Shown here: positions 42,188 to 51,189 of the stretch, one piece after another | Layout of the letters: every line of letters begins with the position of its first letter | How positions within the stretch are numbered: the stretch's first letter is position 1 | From: Streptomyces xanthophaeus | GTDB taxonomy: Bacteria; Actinomycetota; Actinomycetes; Streptomycetales; Streptomycetaceae | Assembly: GCF_030440515.1 (NCBI RefSeq) | Contig: NZ_CP076543.1 | Coordinates: forward strand, 6,644,501-6,708,500 | Length of the DNA stretch: 64,000 nt | Direction of reading: 5' to 3' | Notes under the pieces: generated by a model | Told to the model about the DNA's origin: nothing | The model's input: only the letters and a program-made list of their open reading frames with translations | Databases searched by the model: none | Made by a program: the position numbers and the translations under genes

Positions 42188-43279
42188 ATGGCCACCGCAC
42201 CACGTCCGCGCACCTCCACCCGGGAGCCCGAGGAGCTCGGCCGCCGTCTCGCCGCCTGGCTGGACACCAGGCTCCCCGGCGCGCAGGTCACGGGCGTCTC
42301 CGTCCCCGGATCCAACGGGATGTCCAGCGAGACCCTGCTCTTCGACATAGAGCACCCCGACACCCCGCTGCGTGCCTGCGCGCTGCGGCTCGCCGCCGAC
42401 CCGGCGGCCTACACCGTCTTCCCGACGTACGACATGCCGCGCCAGCACCGCGTGATGAGCCTGGTCGCCCAGCACACGGACCTGCCCGTCCCGCGCGTGC
42501 AGTGGCTGGAGGAGGATCCGGGACCGCTGGGGGCGCCGTTCTTCGTGATGGCCCGTGCCGAGGGCCGGGTCCCGCCCGATGTCATGCCCTACACCTACGA
42601 GGGCAACTGGCTGCACGCCGCCACCGACGCCGAGCGCGCCGCCCTCCAGGAGGCGAGCATCTCGCTGCTGGCCCGGCTGCACGACCAGTTCCCGCCCAAG
42701 GAGGCGGAGTTCCTCCTCCCCGACGGCGAGGGCACCCCGCTGCGCCGGCATGTGGACGCCCAACGCGCCTACTACTCCTGGGTGGTGGGCGGGCTCGCGC
42801 CGTCCCCGCTCATCGAGCGGGCGTTCGCCCGCCTGGAGGAGCTGTGGCCGCAGGACGAGGGCCCCGCCGTCCTCAACTGGGGTGACGCCCGCATCGGCAA
42901 CGTCATCTACGACGGATTTGCGCCGGTGGCCGTACTGGACTGGGAGATGGCGGCGTACGCCCCGCGCGAGGTGGACCTCGGCTGGACCGTCTACCTGCAC
43001 CGGTTCTTCCAGGACCTCACGGTCGGCTTCGGTCAGCCCGGCCTGCCGGACTTCCTGCGCCGCGAGGACCTGGAGCGCCGGTACGCCGAGCTCACCGGCC
43101 ACACCCCGCGGGACATGGAGTTCCACACCCTCTACGCGGCCCTGCGCCACGGGATCGTGATGCTGCGCATCGCCTACCGGCAGGCCCACTTCGGGGAGGT
43201 CGAGGTCCCGGCGGACCCGGACAGCCTGATCCTGCACCACGCCAGCCTGGCCGCCATGGTGCAGGGAACGTACTGGTAG
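42188..43279 (+). CDS. APH-family phosphotransferase (ACAD10/FadE36-like kinase)
   Basis: A 363-residue protein kinase-fold phosphotransferase. NWGDARIGNVIYDG is the catalytic loop (Asp of GD as base, Asn as metal ligand) and VLDWEMAAYAP is the DFG-equivalent. The usual HGD His is replaced by Trp, as in the sub-family next to acyl-CoA dehydrogenases, where the substrate is thought to be a hydroxylated acyl group; this is not aminoglycoside resistance by that reading. N-terminal half has the nucleotide-binding lobe (VSVPGSNGMSSETLLFDIE). Paired with the DUF7064-type gene. Confidence 0.85.
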   Translation: MATAPRPRTSTREPEELGRRLAAWLDTRLPGAQVTGVSVPGSNGMSSETLLFDIEHPDTPLRACALRLAADPAAYTVFPTYDMPRQHRVMSLVAQHTDLPVPRVQWLEEDPGPLGAPFFVMARAEGRVPPDVMPYTYEGNWLHAATDAERAALQEASISLLARLHDQFPPKEAEFLLPDGEGTPLRRHVDAQRAYYSWVVGGLAPSPLIERAFARLEELWPQDEGPAVLNWGDARIGNVIYDGFAPVAVLDWEMAAYAPREVDLGWTVYLHRFFQDLTVGFGQPGLPDFLRREDLERRYAELTGHTPRDMEFHTLYAALRHGIVMLRIAYRQAHFGEVEVPADPDSLILHHASLAAMVQGTYW

Positions 43280-43295
43280 GGGAGCGGAGCGGCCG

Positions 43296-43775
43296 TCAGG
43301 CCGCCTGCGCGTGCTGCTGCCGCGTCTGCGCCTGCGGCCGCGGCAGCACGGGGCTCACCACACGGACCGGGCGCGAGCCCGGTCCGCCGACGTGCGAGAA
43401 GGGCTGCGTCCGCCAGTCCAGGCCCTGGGGCAGGGCCGACAGGACGACGGGTTCGAGCTCCTGGGCCTCCACCGGCTGGATCATGCCGACGGTGGGCAGG
43501 GCGTCGCTCGCGGGCCGGCCGGTGCCCGCGCACACGGTGAGGCCGAAGGGGTTCCACGGGGTCAGGCAGAGGGCGTGCTGCGGCAGGAACTCCTCGTCCG
43601 CGACGAGGGCGATCGACTGGCCGCAGTCGGGGCAGATCGCGTGGTGGATCTCGAATCCCTCGATCTCGTCGAGGTAATCGCCGTCCCCGCCGTCGTCCGG
43701 GTACGGTCCGTCCCCGGAATCGAGCAGTTCCAGGGGCTCCGGTTCGGTGCGACCGGCGCGCTTGGTGTTCAGCAT
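43296..43775 (-). CDS. conserved actinobacterial protein with Cys pair, unknown function
   Basis: A 159-residue protein. An acidic N-terminus (DSGDGPYPDDGGDGDYLDEIEG) is followed by HHAICPDCGQSIALV and CLTPWNPFGLTVCAG, a probable zinc site with His and four Cys, and a Pro/Gln-rich tail. GGGGGAG precedes the ATG; the frame runs upstream to 43865. Not recognised as a named family. It is convergent with the APH gene (16 nt apart) and divergent from the second Lrp gene. Confidence 0.65.
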   Translation of the reverse strand: MLNTKRAGRTEPEPLELLDSGDGPYPDDGGDGDYLDEIEGFEIHHAICPDCGQSIALVADEEFLPQHALCLTPWNPFGLTVCAGTGRPASDALPTVGMIQPVEAQELEPVVLSALPQGLDWRTQPFSHVGGPGSRPVRVVSPVLPRPQAQTRQQHAQAA

Positions 43776-43983
43776 GGATGTACTCCCCCTTGGGTGGGCC
43801 GGGCGGGCAGGTTCTTCGGCCTCGGCCACAGCAACCAATTCCCGTCGAGCGTCACGAGTAACCACAACAGACGGGCCTCCACCTGCATACCCCTGTGGCC
43901 TTGGTCACATGCCTGCCGCAGATGCCTCCAGTGGGCGGACAGCGCTGGGCCTGGAGCGCCCTTGGGCCGTAAGTTGAGCGGCT

Positions 43984-44433
43984 ATGAGCGCAATGGAGGA
44001 GCTGGACCGCCAGATCGTTGATCTGCTCGTGCGGGACGGGCGGATGAGCTACACGGATCTGGGCAAGGCCACGGGACTGTCCACGTCGGCAGTCCATCAG
44101 CGAGTACGACGTCTGGAGCAGCGCGGGGTCATCCGCGGCTATGCGGCCGTGGTCGATCCGGAGGCCGTCGGCCTGCCGCTGACCGCGTTCATCTCGGTCA
44201 AGCCCTTCGACCCGAGCGCCCCGGACGACATTGCCGACCGGCTGGCCGGCGTCCCGGAGATCGAGGCCTGCCACAGCGTCGCGGGCGACGAGAACTACAT
44301 CCTGAAGGTGCGCGTCGCCACCCCCCTGGAGCTGGAAGACCTCCTGGGCCGCCTGCGAGCCCTCGCCCACGTCTCGACGCGCACGACGGTCGTCCTGTCC
44401 ACTCCCTACGAGGCGCGCCCGCCCCGCGTCTGA
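43984..44433 (+). CDS. second Lrp/AsnC-family regulator
   Basis: A 149-residue protein: winged helix (LDRQIVDLLVRDGRMSYTDLGKATGLSTSAVHQRVRRLE) and RAM domain (VVDPEAVGLPLTAFISVK, CHSVAGDENYILKVRV). It differs from the first Lrp of the window and lies 62 nt upstream of a YtcJ-type amidohydrolase gene in the same direction. The weak ribosome site GAGCGG is before the ATG. Ligand and targets unknown; the divergent 43776-43983 gap is the likely site of autoregulation. Confidence 0.88.
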   Translation: MSAMEELDRQIVDLLVRDGRMSYTDLGKATGLSTSAVHQRVRRLEQRGVIRGYAAVVDPEAVGLPLTAFISVKPFDPSAPDDIADRLAGVPEIEACHSVAGDENYILKVRVATPLELEDLLGRLRALAHVSTRTTVVLSTPYEARPPRV

Positions 44434-44495
44434 CCCGTGCCCGAGCAGGGACCCGGTGGTCGGGCCGGAGTGGGCGACGCGGGACACTGGTCGGC

Positions 44496-46124
44496 ATGAC
44501 TGACCGCACCGCCCACTCCGCCGACGCCGCCGGAGCACCGACCAGGACCGTTCTCCTCCGCGGGGGCGAGGTGCACAGCCCCGCCGACCCGTTCGCCACC
44601 GCGATGGTCGTCGAGCGCGGCCGCATCGCCTGGGTCGGCTCCGAGGGCGCCGCCGACGCCTTCGCGCAGGGTGTGGACGAGGTCGTCGACCTCGGCGGCG
44701 CGCTCGTCACGCCGGCCTTCACCGACGCCCACGTCCACACCACCTCCGCGGGCCTGGCCCTCACCGGGCTGGACCTCTCCGGCGCGCGCACCCTGCCCGC
44801 CGCACTGGACCTCGTACGCGCCTACGCCGCGAGCCGCCCGGCCGACCGGGTGCTCCTCGGGCACGGCTGGGACGCCGCCCGCTGGCCCGAGCGCCGGGCC
44901 CCGTACCGCGCCGAGCTCGACGAGGCCACCGGCGGCCGCCCGCTCTACCTCAGCCGCGTCGACGTGCACTCGGCCGTGGTCACCACGGCCCTGCTGGCCC
45001 TCGTCCCGGGGGTACGGCCCGACGGCGACCGGCCGCTGACCGGTGACGACCACCACGCCGTACGGAGGGCCGCGCTGGCCGCCGTCACCCCCGCCCAGCG
45101 CGCCGAGGCCCAGCGGGCCGCCCTCGACCGGGCCGCCTCTCTCGGTATCGGTTCCGTCCATGAGTGCGGCGGGCCCGAGATCTCCTCCGCCGAGGACTTC
45201 ACCGGTCTGCTCGCCCTGGCCGCCGAGCGGCCGGGGCCGCGCGTCTTCGGGTACTGGGCCGACCGGGACCTGGAACTGGCCGGGGAGCTCGGGGCCGTCG
45301 GAGCCGCCGGAGACCTGTTCGTCGACGGTGCCCTCGGCTCGCACACGGCCTGCCTGCACGCCCCGTACGCGGACGCCGCGCACACCGGCACCGAGTACCT
45401 CGACGTGCACGCCGTCACCGAGCACGTGGCCGCCTGCACCGAGGCGGGTCTCCAGGCCGGGTTCCACGCCATCGGGGACGCCGCGATCACCGCCGTCGCC
45501 GAGGGTGTCCGGGCGGCCGCCGAGAAGGTCGGCCTGGCCCGGGTCCGCGCCGCCCGGCACCGGGTGGAGCACGCCGAGATGATGACCCCGGCCACCATCG
45601 CGGCCTTCGCGGAGCTGGGGCTGACCGCCTCCGTGCAGCCCGCGTTCGACGCGGCCTGGGGCGGCGAGGACGGCATGTACGCCGACCGGCTCGGCGCCGG
45701 GCGGGCGCGCACCCTCAACCCGTACGCGGCCATGCTCAAGGCCGGTGTTCCGCTGGCCTTCGGCTCGGACGCGCCGGTCACCCCGCTCGACCCCTGGGGC
45801 ACCGTCCGCGCGGCCGCCTTCCACCGGACCCCCGAGCACCGGATCTCCGTACGGGCCGCCTTCACCGCTCACACGCGGGGCGGCTGGCGGGCCCTGGGCC
45901 GCGACGACGCGGGCGTCCTCGTCCCCGGCGCACCGGCCGACTACGCGGTCTGGCAGACGGGTGACCTGGTGGTCCAGGCCCCCGACGACCGGGTCGCCCG
46001 CTGGTCCACCGACCCCCGCTCGGGTACCCCCGGACTGCCCGACCTGACCCCCGGATCCGCACTGCCGGTGTGCCTCGCCACCGTCGTCGGCGGGCGGGAG
46101 GTATTCGTACGCCCACAGGGGTGA
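44496..46124 (+). CDS. YtcJ-type amidohydrolase
   Basis: A 542-residue metal-dependent amidohydrolase. TDAHVHTTSAG is the HxH metal site, and FHAIGDAAI, ARHRVEHAEMM and FGSDAPVTPLDPWG provide further His/Asp ligands of the TIM barrel. The N-terminal strand domain (VLLRGGEVHSPADPFATAMVVERGRIAWVG) is complete, as is the C-terminal AFTAHTRGGWRALGRDDAGVLVPG part. YtcJ proteins hydrolyse exocyclic amides or N-formyl compounds; substrate not known. Probably co-transcribed with the Lrp-type gene. Confidence 0.88.
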   Translation: MTDRTAHSADAAGAPTRTVLLRGGEVHSPADPFATAMVVERGRIAWVGSEGAADAFAQGVDEVVDLGGALVTPAFTDAHVHTTSAGLALTGLDLSGARTLPAALDLVRAYAASRPADRVLLGHGWDAARWPERRAPYRAELDEATGGRPLYLSRVDVHSAVVTTALLALVPGVRPDGDRPLTGDDHHAVRRAALAAVTPAQRAEAQRAALDRAASLGIGSVHECGGPEISSAEDFTGLLALAAERPGPRVFGYWADRDLELAGELGAVGAAGDLFVDGALGSHTACLHAPYADAAHTGTEYLDVHAVTEHVAACTEAGLQAGFHAIGDAAITAVAEGVRAAAEKVGLARVRAARHRVEHAEMMTPATIAAFAELGLTASVQPAFDAAWGGEDGMYADRLGAGRARTLNPYAAMLKAGVPLAFGSDAPVTPLDPWGTVRAAAFHRTPEHRISVRAAFTAHTRGGWRALGRDDAGVLVPGAPADYAVWQTGDLVVQAPDDRVARWSTDPRSGTPGLPDLTPGSALPVCLATVVGGREVFVRPQG

Positions 46125-46427
46125 TCCGGTGGGCCTCGGTTCGGTACGGGCGGTCGGACCCGGATAGGTTCGGCCGGGTCCACCACAGGAAGTCCGTGCC
46201 GGACGACTCCGTCTGCGCAGCGCGCCCGCGCCTCGGGGGCGAGGGAAGGTTTCGCCGGGCGGCGGGTGGCCCCGGTCGAGGTCCGCGGTCCAGTAGACAA
46301 CGGTCACGGCGGCCCGCAGCCAGCGGGTGTCTGACCGGCCCGAAGGACCGCGGGCCCCGGCCACTGTTCTAAAGTCATCCTCTGCGACCAGACGTACAGG
46401 ACGTGCAAGCGCACAAAAGGGGACTCA
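46125..46427. other. 303-nt gap upstream of ppm1
   Basis: No gene, repeat or strong terminator is visible. An AT-richer segment at 46365-46385 (TGTTCTAAAGTCAT) before the ribosome site AAAGGGGAC probably holds the ppm1 promoter. Confidence 0.5.
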
Positions 46428-47237
46428 GTGAGCGACGGCGGACAGCGGACCTACGGACCGCTCGGTACGGCCTTGGTGATCATTCCGACCTACAACGAGG
46501 CGGAGAACATCGGGCTGATCGTCGGGCGTGTGCGCGCGGCCGTGCCCGAGGCCCACATTCTCGTCGCGGACGACAACAGCCCGGACGGCACCGGCAAGCT
46601 CGCCGACGAGCTGGCGGTCGGCGACGACCACGTCCACGTGCTGCACCGCAAGGGCAAGGAGGGGCTGGGCGCCGCCTACCTGGCCGGCTTCGTCTGGGCC
46701 CTGGAGCAGGGCTACGGGGTGATCGTCGAGATGGACGCCGACGGCTCCCACCAGCCCGAGGAGCTGCCCCGCCTGCTGACCGCGCTGGCCGGCGCGGACC
46801 TGGTCCTGGGCTCCCGCTGGGTGCCGGGCGGGCGGGTGGTGAACTGGCCGAAGAGCCGGGAGTTCATCTCGCGCGGCGGTTCGACGTACTCGCGTCTGAT
46901 GCTGAACCTCCCGATGCGGGACGTGACCGGCGGCTACCGGGCCTTCCGCCGGGAGACCCTGGAGGGGCTGGGGCTCGACGAGGTGGCCTCGGCGGGCTAC
47001 TGCTTCCAGGTCGACCTGGCGCGCAGGGCCGTACAGAAGGGCTTCCGCGTGGTGGAGGTCCCCATCACGTTCGTCGAGCGTGAGTTCGGCGACAGCAAGA
47101 TGAGCAAGGACATCCTGGTCGAGGCGCTGTGGCGGGTCACCCAGTGGGGCATCAAGGCCCAGGCTTCCAAGCTGCTGGGCAAGGACGGCGCCAAGGGCGG
47201 CGGCCCGGAGACCGGCAAGCCGGGCAGCGGGGCCTGA
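46428..47237 (+). CDS. ppm1: polyprenol-phosphate mannosyltransferase (Ppm1/DPM1-like)
   Basis: A 269-residue GT-A fold GT2 enzyme without membrane helices. IIPTYNEAENIGLIVGRVR, ADDNSPDGTGKLADEL, MDADGSHQPEELPRLL (DxD metal site), GSRWVPGG and ITFVEREFGDSKMSKDI are the dolichol-phosphate-mannose synthase blocks. It makes polyprenyl-phosphate mannose for protein O-mannosylation and lipoglycans. In Streptomyces it is needed for phage receptor glycosylation as I recall. GTG start with AAAGGGG. The last 25 residues are Lys/Gly-rich. Confidence 0.9.
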   Translation: MSDGGQRTYGPLGTALVIIPTYNEAENIGLIVGRVRAAVPEAHILVADDNSPDGTGKLADELAVGDDHVHVLHRKGKEGLGAAYLAGFVWALEQGYGVIVEMDADGSHQPEELPRLLTALAGADLVLGSRWVPGGRVVNWPKSREFISRGGSTYSRLMLNLPMRDVTGGYRAFRRETLEGLGLDEVASAGYCFQVDLARRAVQKGFRVVEVPITFVEREFGDSKMSKDILVEALWRVTQWGIKAQASKLLGKDGAKGGGPETGKPGSGA

Positions 47238-47253
47238 TCGGGCCTGACCGGCA

Positions 47254-47274
47254 GGACACCCCTAGGGGGTGTCC
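47254..47274 (+). terminator. hairpin after ppm1
   Basis: GGACACCCC (47254-47262) pairs with GGGGTGTCC (47266-47274) over a TAG loop, 17 nt after the ppm1 stop. Confidence 0.6.
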
Positions 47275-47325
47275 GGTACCTCCGGCTGAGGTCGCTTTTA
47301 TGCGGCCCCAGGCACACTGGATGCT

Positions 47326-47898
47326 ATGACGACCGGCATTTCCACGGCCCCCCGGCGGCGCTCGCCCGCCCGTACGTTCCTCCCCCTGGCGATCGCCGCC
47401 TGGCTGATCCTGGAGATCTGGCTGCTCACCGTGGTCGCGGACGTGGCCGGCGGGCTCGCCGTGGCCGCGCTGCTCGCGGGCGGCATCGTCCTGGGTGCGG
47501 TGGTCATCAAGCGGGCCGGGCGGCGTGCCTTCAAGAACCTGGCGAGCACCTTCCAGCAGGCCCAGCAGGGGCAGCAGCCCACTCCGCAGCAGCCCGGCCA
47601 GGGCAATGGCCTCACGATGCTGGCGGGCCTGCTCCTGATGCTGCCCGGCCTGATCTCCGACGTGGCGGGACTGGTCCTGCTGCTGCCGCCCGTCCGGGCC
47701 TGGATCGGCCGCAGGGCGGCCCGTTCGCTGGAGCGGAAGATGGCCTCGGCCCCCGCCGGCAGCTTCGGTGACGCCTTCCAGCAGGCCCGCATCCACTATC
47801 CCGACGGCAAGGTCGTCCAGGGTGAGGTCATCCGCGAGGACCGGCCCGGCCGAGAGGGCGGCCCGGACGCGGCGTACCGCCCGCCGCTGACCCCGTAA
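47326..47898 (+). CDS. fxsA: FxsA-family membrane protein
   Basis: A 190-residue protein with FLPLAIAAWLILEIWLLTVVAD, a middle hydrophobic helix, and LLMLPGLISDVAGLVLLLPPVRAWIGR, the FxsA signature. FxsA in E. coli reduces F-exclusion of phage T7; the normal role is unknown. A Gln/Pro-rich insertion (about 75-97) and a long hydrophilic tail (about 140-190) are seen. No ribosome site is visible before the ATG; TATGCG about 28 nt upstream may be part of its promoter, so a short leader is likely. Confidence 0.85.
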   Translation: MTTGISTAPRRRSPARTFLPLAIAAWLILEIWLLTVVADVAGGLAVAALLAGGIVLGAVVIKRAGRRAFKNLASTFQQAQQGQQPTPQQPGQGNGLTMLAGLLLMLPGLISDVAGLVLLLPPVRAWIGRRAARSLERKMASAPAGSFGDAFQQARIHYPDGKVVQGEVIREDRPGREGGPDAAYRPPLTP

Positions 47899-47935
47899 GG
47901 GCGCGAGCCGAGTAGTCGGCCCATCCGGCAGACGG

Positions 47936-47986
47936 ACAAGCCGAGGGGCCCCGCCACACACTGTGTGGCGGGGCCCCTCGGCTTGT
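47936..47986. terminator. very long terminator between fxsA and rbpA
   Basis: A perfect inverted repeat of about 25 bp (47936-47960 with 47962-47986, ACAAGCCGAGGGGCCCCGCC on the left). It lies between convergent fxsA and rbpA and can end both. Confidence 0.88.
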
Positions 47987-48001
47987 GTATCCGTCCGGCT
48001 G

Positions 48002-48376
48002 TCAGGCGGACTTGCGGCTGTCCCGCGGATGCACGGCAATGTTCATGGCGCCGGAACGCAGGACTGCAAGCCTTTCGGCCAGCACTTCCTCCAGCTCCTC
48101 GCGGGTGCGTCGCTCCATGAGCATGTCCCAGTGCGTTCGCGCAGGCTTGCCCTTCTTCTCTTCGGGCCCATCCCCGTCCACCAGGAGTGCCATGGCGCCG
48201 CACGCCTTGCACTCCCACTCCGGCGGAATTTCTGCCTCAACCGAGAACGGCATCTCAAATCGATGTCCGTTCTGGCATGCGTACTCCACCGCCTGGCGCG
48301 GGGCCAGATCGATGCCGCGGTCCGTCTCGTAGCTGGTAACCACGAGGCGCGTACCGCGGAGAGCTCGCTCACTCAT
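48002..48376 (-). CDS. rbpA: RNA polymerase-binding protein RbpA
   Basis: A 124-residue transcription factor unique to actinobacteria. MSERALRGTRLVVTSYETDRG is the N-terminal tail, YACQNGHRFEMPFSVEAEIP and WECKACG form the zinc-binding RbpA core, THWDMLMERRTREELEEVLAERL is the basic linker and sigma-interacting helix. It binds principal sigma (HrdB) and the core enzyme and stabilises open complexes. It is preceded by an exact SigR-type promoter at 48438-48463, as known for S. coelicolor rbpA. Confidence 0.95.
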   Translation of the reverse strand: MSERALRGTRLVVTSYETDRGIDLAPRQAVEYACQNGHRFEMPFSVEAEIPPEWECKACGAMALLVDGDGPEEKKGKPARTHWDMLMERRTREELEEVLAERLAVLRSGAMNIAVHPRDSRKSA

Positions 48377-48437
48377 GAATCGTGCCTCCCGGGCTTGTCG
48401 CCCACAGGACAGGTGTCGCTGTCGTCGTCATCCGGTC

Positions 48438-48463
48438 AACGTCCGGTCGGCGGTATAGATTCC
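48438..48463 (-). promoter_or_regulatory. SigR-type promoter of rbpA
   Basis: On the minus strand GGAAT (48459-48463) is followed after exactly 18 nt by GTT (48438-48440), the SigR consensus GGAAT-N18-GTT. It is 62 nt upstream of the rbpA start. It would link RbpA level to thiol-oxidative stress. Confidence 0.8.
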
Positions 48464-48689
48464 CGCTCCGGGTCGTGCGTCGCCCGTCGTGCCGCCCCTT
48501 GTTGTACCCACCAGTGCCCGTTTTGTCACATCTGGCAGCAGATGTCACCCAACGTCCACGCTTCTTGAGCGCGCAGTAACGGTCCGCCTGGCAGGCCAAA
48601 GGCGTACACTACCGGCCCTTTGCTTCAACGTCTAAATTCGTTCGGAATTCGTTCGTGGATCCGGGCGGGGCGCACTCGCGGACCCACGC

Positions 48690-50126
48690 TCAGATCCGCT
48701 CCGGTACAGGATTGCCTGCCGCCTCCACCGCGCGCCGCACCGGCACTCGCGCCAGGAGCACGAATCCCAGTGCGAAGAAGACCACCAGCGAGATGATCGC
48801 GTCCCGGTAGCTGCCCGTGAGCTGGTACGTCAGGCCGAACACCAGCGGCCCCACCCAGCTCAGGCCCCGGTCGCTCATCTCGTACGCCGAGAAGTACTCG
48901 GCCTCCTTGCCCGCCGGCACCAGGTGCGAGAAGAGGGAGCGCGACAGCGCCTGGCTGCCTCCCAGCACCAGCCCGATCATCGCGGCGAGCGCGAAGAACC
49001 ACACCGGGGTCCGGGCCGGCAGGAAGTATCCGGCCGCCAGCGTCACCGCCCACGCGGCCAGCGAGCCCAGGATCGTGCGCTTGGCTCCGTAGATCCGGGC
49101 GAGGCGGCCCATGCCCAGGGCGCCCGCCACCGCCAGGACCTGCACCAGCAGCACCGCCCCGATCAGGGTGGACTGCTCCAGCTTCAGCTCCTCCGAGCCG
49201 TAGACGGAGGCCTGGGAGATCACGGTCTGCACGCCGTCGTTGTAGATCAGGTACGCGAGCAGGAACGACAGGGTCAGCGGATAGCGCCGCATGTCCTTCA
49301 GGGTGGCGACGAGCTGCTTCCAGCCACTGACGGCCGGAGCCGCCCCCGGCTCCCGCACTACGGCCCGGTCCCGCAGCCGGCGCAGCGGGATCAGGGCGAA
49401 GGCCCCCCACCACAGGCCCGCGGAGGCCAGGCAGATCCGGATCGCCATGCCCTCGGAGAGGCCGAAGGAGTCGTGCCCCATGTAGAGCACCAGGTTCACC
49501 ACCAGCATCACGGACCCGGCGGTGTAGCCGAAGGCCCAGCCCCGCGAGGAGACGGTGTCCCGTTCGTCGGGGGTGGAGATCTGCGGCAGGTAGGCGTTGT
49601 AGAGCACCATCGAGACGGACAGGGAGGCGTTCGCAACGACGAGCAGCAGGCCGCCCAGCAGATAGCGCTCACCGCCCAGGAAGAACATGGCGGCGGTCGC
49701 CGCGGCACCCGTGTAGGCCGCCGCCGCCAGCAGCGGCTTCTTGCGGCCGGTCCGGTCGGCGACGGCCCCCACCAGCGGCATCAGCAGGACGGCCAGGATC
49801 ACCGAGGCCGAGACGGCGTAGGCGAAGAAGGATCCGGCGCGCACCGGGATGCCCAGCGGGTGCACGAAGCCCTCGGCGTCCGCGGCAGCCTTGGCCACCG
49901 CGGTCAGGTAGGGCCCGAGGAACACGGTCAGCACGCTCGCCGAGTAGACCGAGACGGCGAAGTCGTAGAAGTACCAGCCCCGCTGCTCGCGCTTGCGTTC
50001 GGCGGTCGCGGCGGACGCGGCGGTCGCGGCGGTCGCTTCGGCCTCGGCCGTCTTGGCGGCCGCGGCTCTGTCGTCCTCCGCCCCGGGTTCCGCTTCCTCG
50101 GTCCTGCTGCTCTCTTCCGCACTCAT
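48690..50126 (-). CDS. MFS transporter of UMF1/Atg22-like type
   Basis: A 478-residue protein with 12 membrane segments. WYFYDFAVSVYSASVLTVFLGPYL is the first-helix motif of the Atg22/UMF1 family, followed by VGAVADRTGRKKPLL and, in the second half, LIGAVLLVQVLAVAGALGMGRLA and GSQALSRSLFSHLVPAGKEAE. Substrate unknown; family members export amino acids or related solutes. The first 45 residues are an Ala/Glu-rich extension typical of Streptomyces orthologs. It lies upstream of rbpA on the same strand, with a gap of about 310 nt. Confidence 0.85.
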   Translation of the reverse strand: MSAEESSRTEEAEPGAEDDRAAAAKTAEAEATAATAASAATAERKREQRGWYFYDFAVSVYSASVLTVFLGPYLTAVAKAAADAEGFVHPLGIPVRAGSFFAYAVSASVILAVLLMPLVGAVADRTGRKKPLLAAAAYTGAAATAAMFFLGGERYLLGGLLLVVANASLSVSMVLYNAYLPQISTPDERDTVSSRGWAFGYTAGSVMLVVNLVLYMGHDSFGLSEGMAIRICLASAGLWWGAFALIPLRRLRDRAVVREPGAAPAVSGWKQLVATLKDMRRYPLTLSFLLAYLIYNDGVQTVISQASVYGSEELKLEQSTLIGAVLLVQVLAVAGALGMGRLARIYGAKRTILGSLAAWAVTLAAGYFLPARTPVWFFALAAMIGLVLGGSQALSRSLFSHLVPAGKEAEYFSAYEMSDRGLSWVGPLVFGLTYQLTGSYRDAIISLVVFFALGFVLLARVPVRRAVEAAGNPVPERI

Positions 50127-50193
50127 GCGGTGTCCCCCTCGCTGGTCCCGTTCCGCAGCGGCATTCCGGCCCGGGCGAGGGGTGAAGGCCGAG

Positions 50194-50964
50194 TCAGGCC
50201 CAGGCCCCGCGCCGGTCCAGCACCGTGCGCAAGATGTCGATCCGGTCGGTCATGATGCCATCGACACCCAGGTCGAGGAGAGCCTCCATACGTTCCGGTT
50301 CGTTCACGGTCCAGACGTGCACCTGGAGTCCCCGCTCGTGCGCGGTCCGTACGAACCGGCGGTCGACCACGCGGATCCCGGCCTGGGTCTCGGGAACCTG
50401 CGCCGCCACCGCCCCCACGCGCAGCGCCGCGGGAATGGCGTACGAGCGCAGCCGCAGGCCGAGCACCCCGCGTACGCCGTAGGAGGTCGCCAGCCGGGGC
50501 CCGGCGATCTTCTGGGCGCGGGCCACCCGGCTCTCCGAGAAGGAGCTCACGCAGACCCGGTCCCAGATCCCGGCCCGGGCGATCAGGTTGACCAGCGGGT
50601 GCAGCGCCGACTCGGCCTTGATGTCGATGTTCCAGCGGGCGTCCGGGAACTCCTCCAGCAGCTCCTCGAAGAGCGGCAGCGGCTCGGTGCCCCCCACCCG
50701 GGCCTCGCGGATCCGCTTCCAGGGCAGTTCGGCGATCCGGCCCCGGCCGTCGGTGACCCGGTCCAGCGTGGAGTCGTGGAAGGCGACGAGTTTCCCGTCC
50801 ACGGTGGCGTGCACATCGGTCTCGAAGTACCGGTAGCCCGCTTCGGTGGCCCGGCGGAAGGCGGCGGCGGTGTTCTCCAGCCCGTCCGCGGCACCGCCCC
50901 GGTGCGCGAAGGGGATCGGAGCCGGGTGGTCCAGATACGGATGGCGAAGGCGTACGTGCGTCAC
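50194..50964 (-). CDS. glpQ: glycerophosphodiester phosphodiesterase
   Basis: A 256-residue GDPD TIM-barrel enzyme. IPFAHRGGAADGLENTAAAF provides the metal-binding His, Arg and Glu, and FETDVHATVDGKLVAFHDSTLDRVTDGRG the second metal site and acid; WNIDIKAE is the third. There is no signal peptide, so it acts in the cytosol on glycerophosphodiesters from lipid turnover. GTG start at 50964; the frame further upstream is low-complexity. Divergent from the MocR-type gene over a 225-nt gap. Confidence 0.9.
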   Translation of the reverse strand: MTHVRLRHPYLDHPAPIPFAHRGGAADGLENTAAAFRRATEAGYRYFETDVHATVDGKLVAFHDSTLDRVTDGRGRIAELPWKRIREARVGGTEPLPLFEELLEEFPDARWNIDIKAESALHPLVNLIARAGIWDRVCVSSFSESRVARAQKIAGPRLATSYGVRGVLGLRLRSYAIPAALRVGAVAAQVPETQAGIRVVDRRFVRTAHERGLQVHVWTVNEPERMEALLDLGVDGIMTDRIDILRTVLDRRGAWA

Positions 50965-51189
50965 GGCGGCAGTATGCCTCTTGTTACCCGTGGGGAGGGT
51001 GCGGCCCGGTGGCTGCGTGGTGAACGGCGCGCCGCCACAGCCGTGCGGCCCCCGCCGCCGGGCGTTCGGGTGCCCCCGCCCCTGGTCCGGGTGGCCCCCG
51101 GCGTGACAGGGTGTAGGGGCGGAAGCAATCCAATACGGGCCGCGCCCAGGGTCGGGCGAGGCCAATTCGACGAAGGTGGACCGGACAGC

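Noticed and set aside
42188..43279. Aminoglycoside resistance gene
   Set aside because: The catalytic loop is NWGDARIGN and the neighbour is a DUF7064-type protein, pointing to the FadE36-like metabolic branch.
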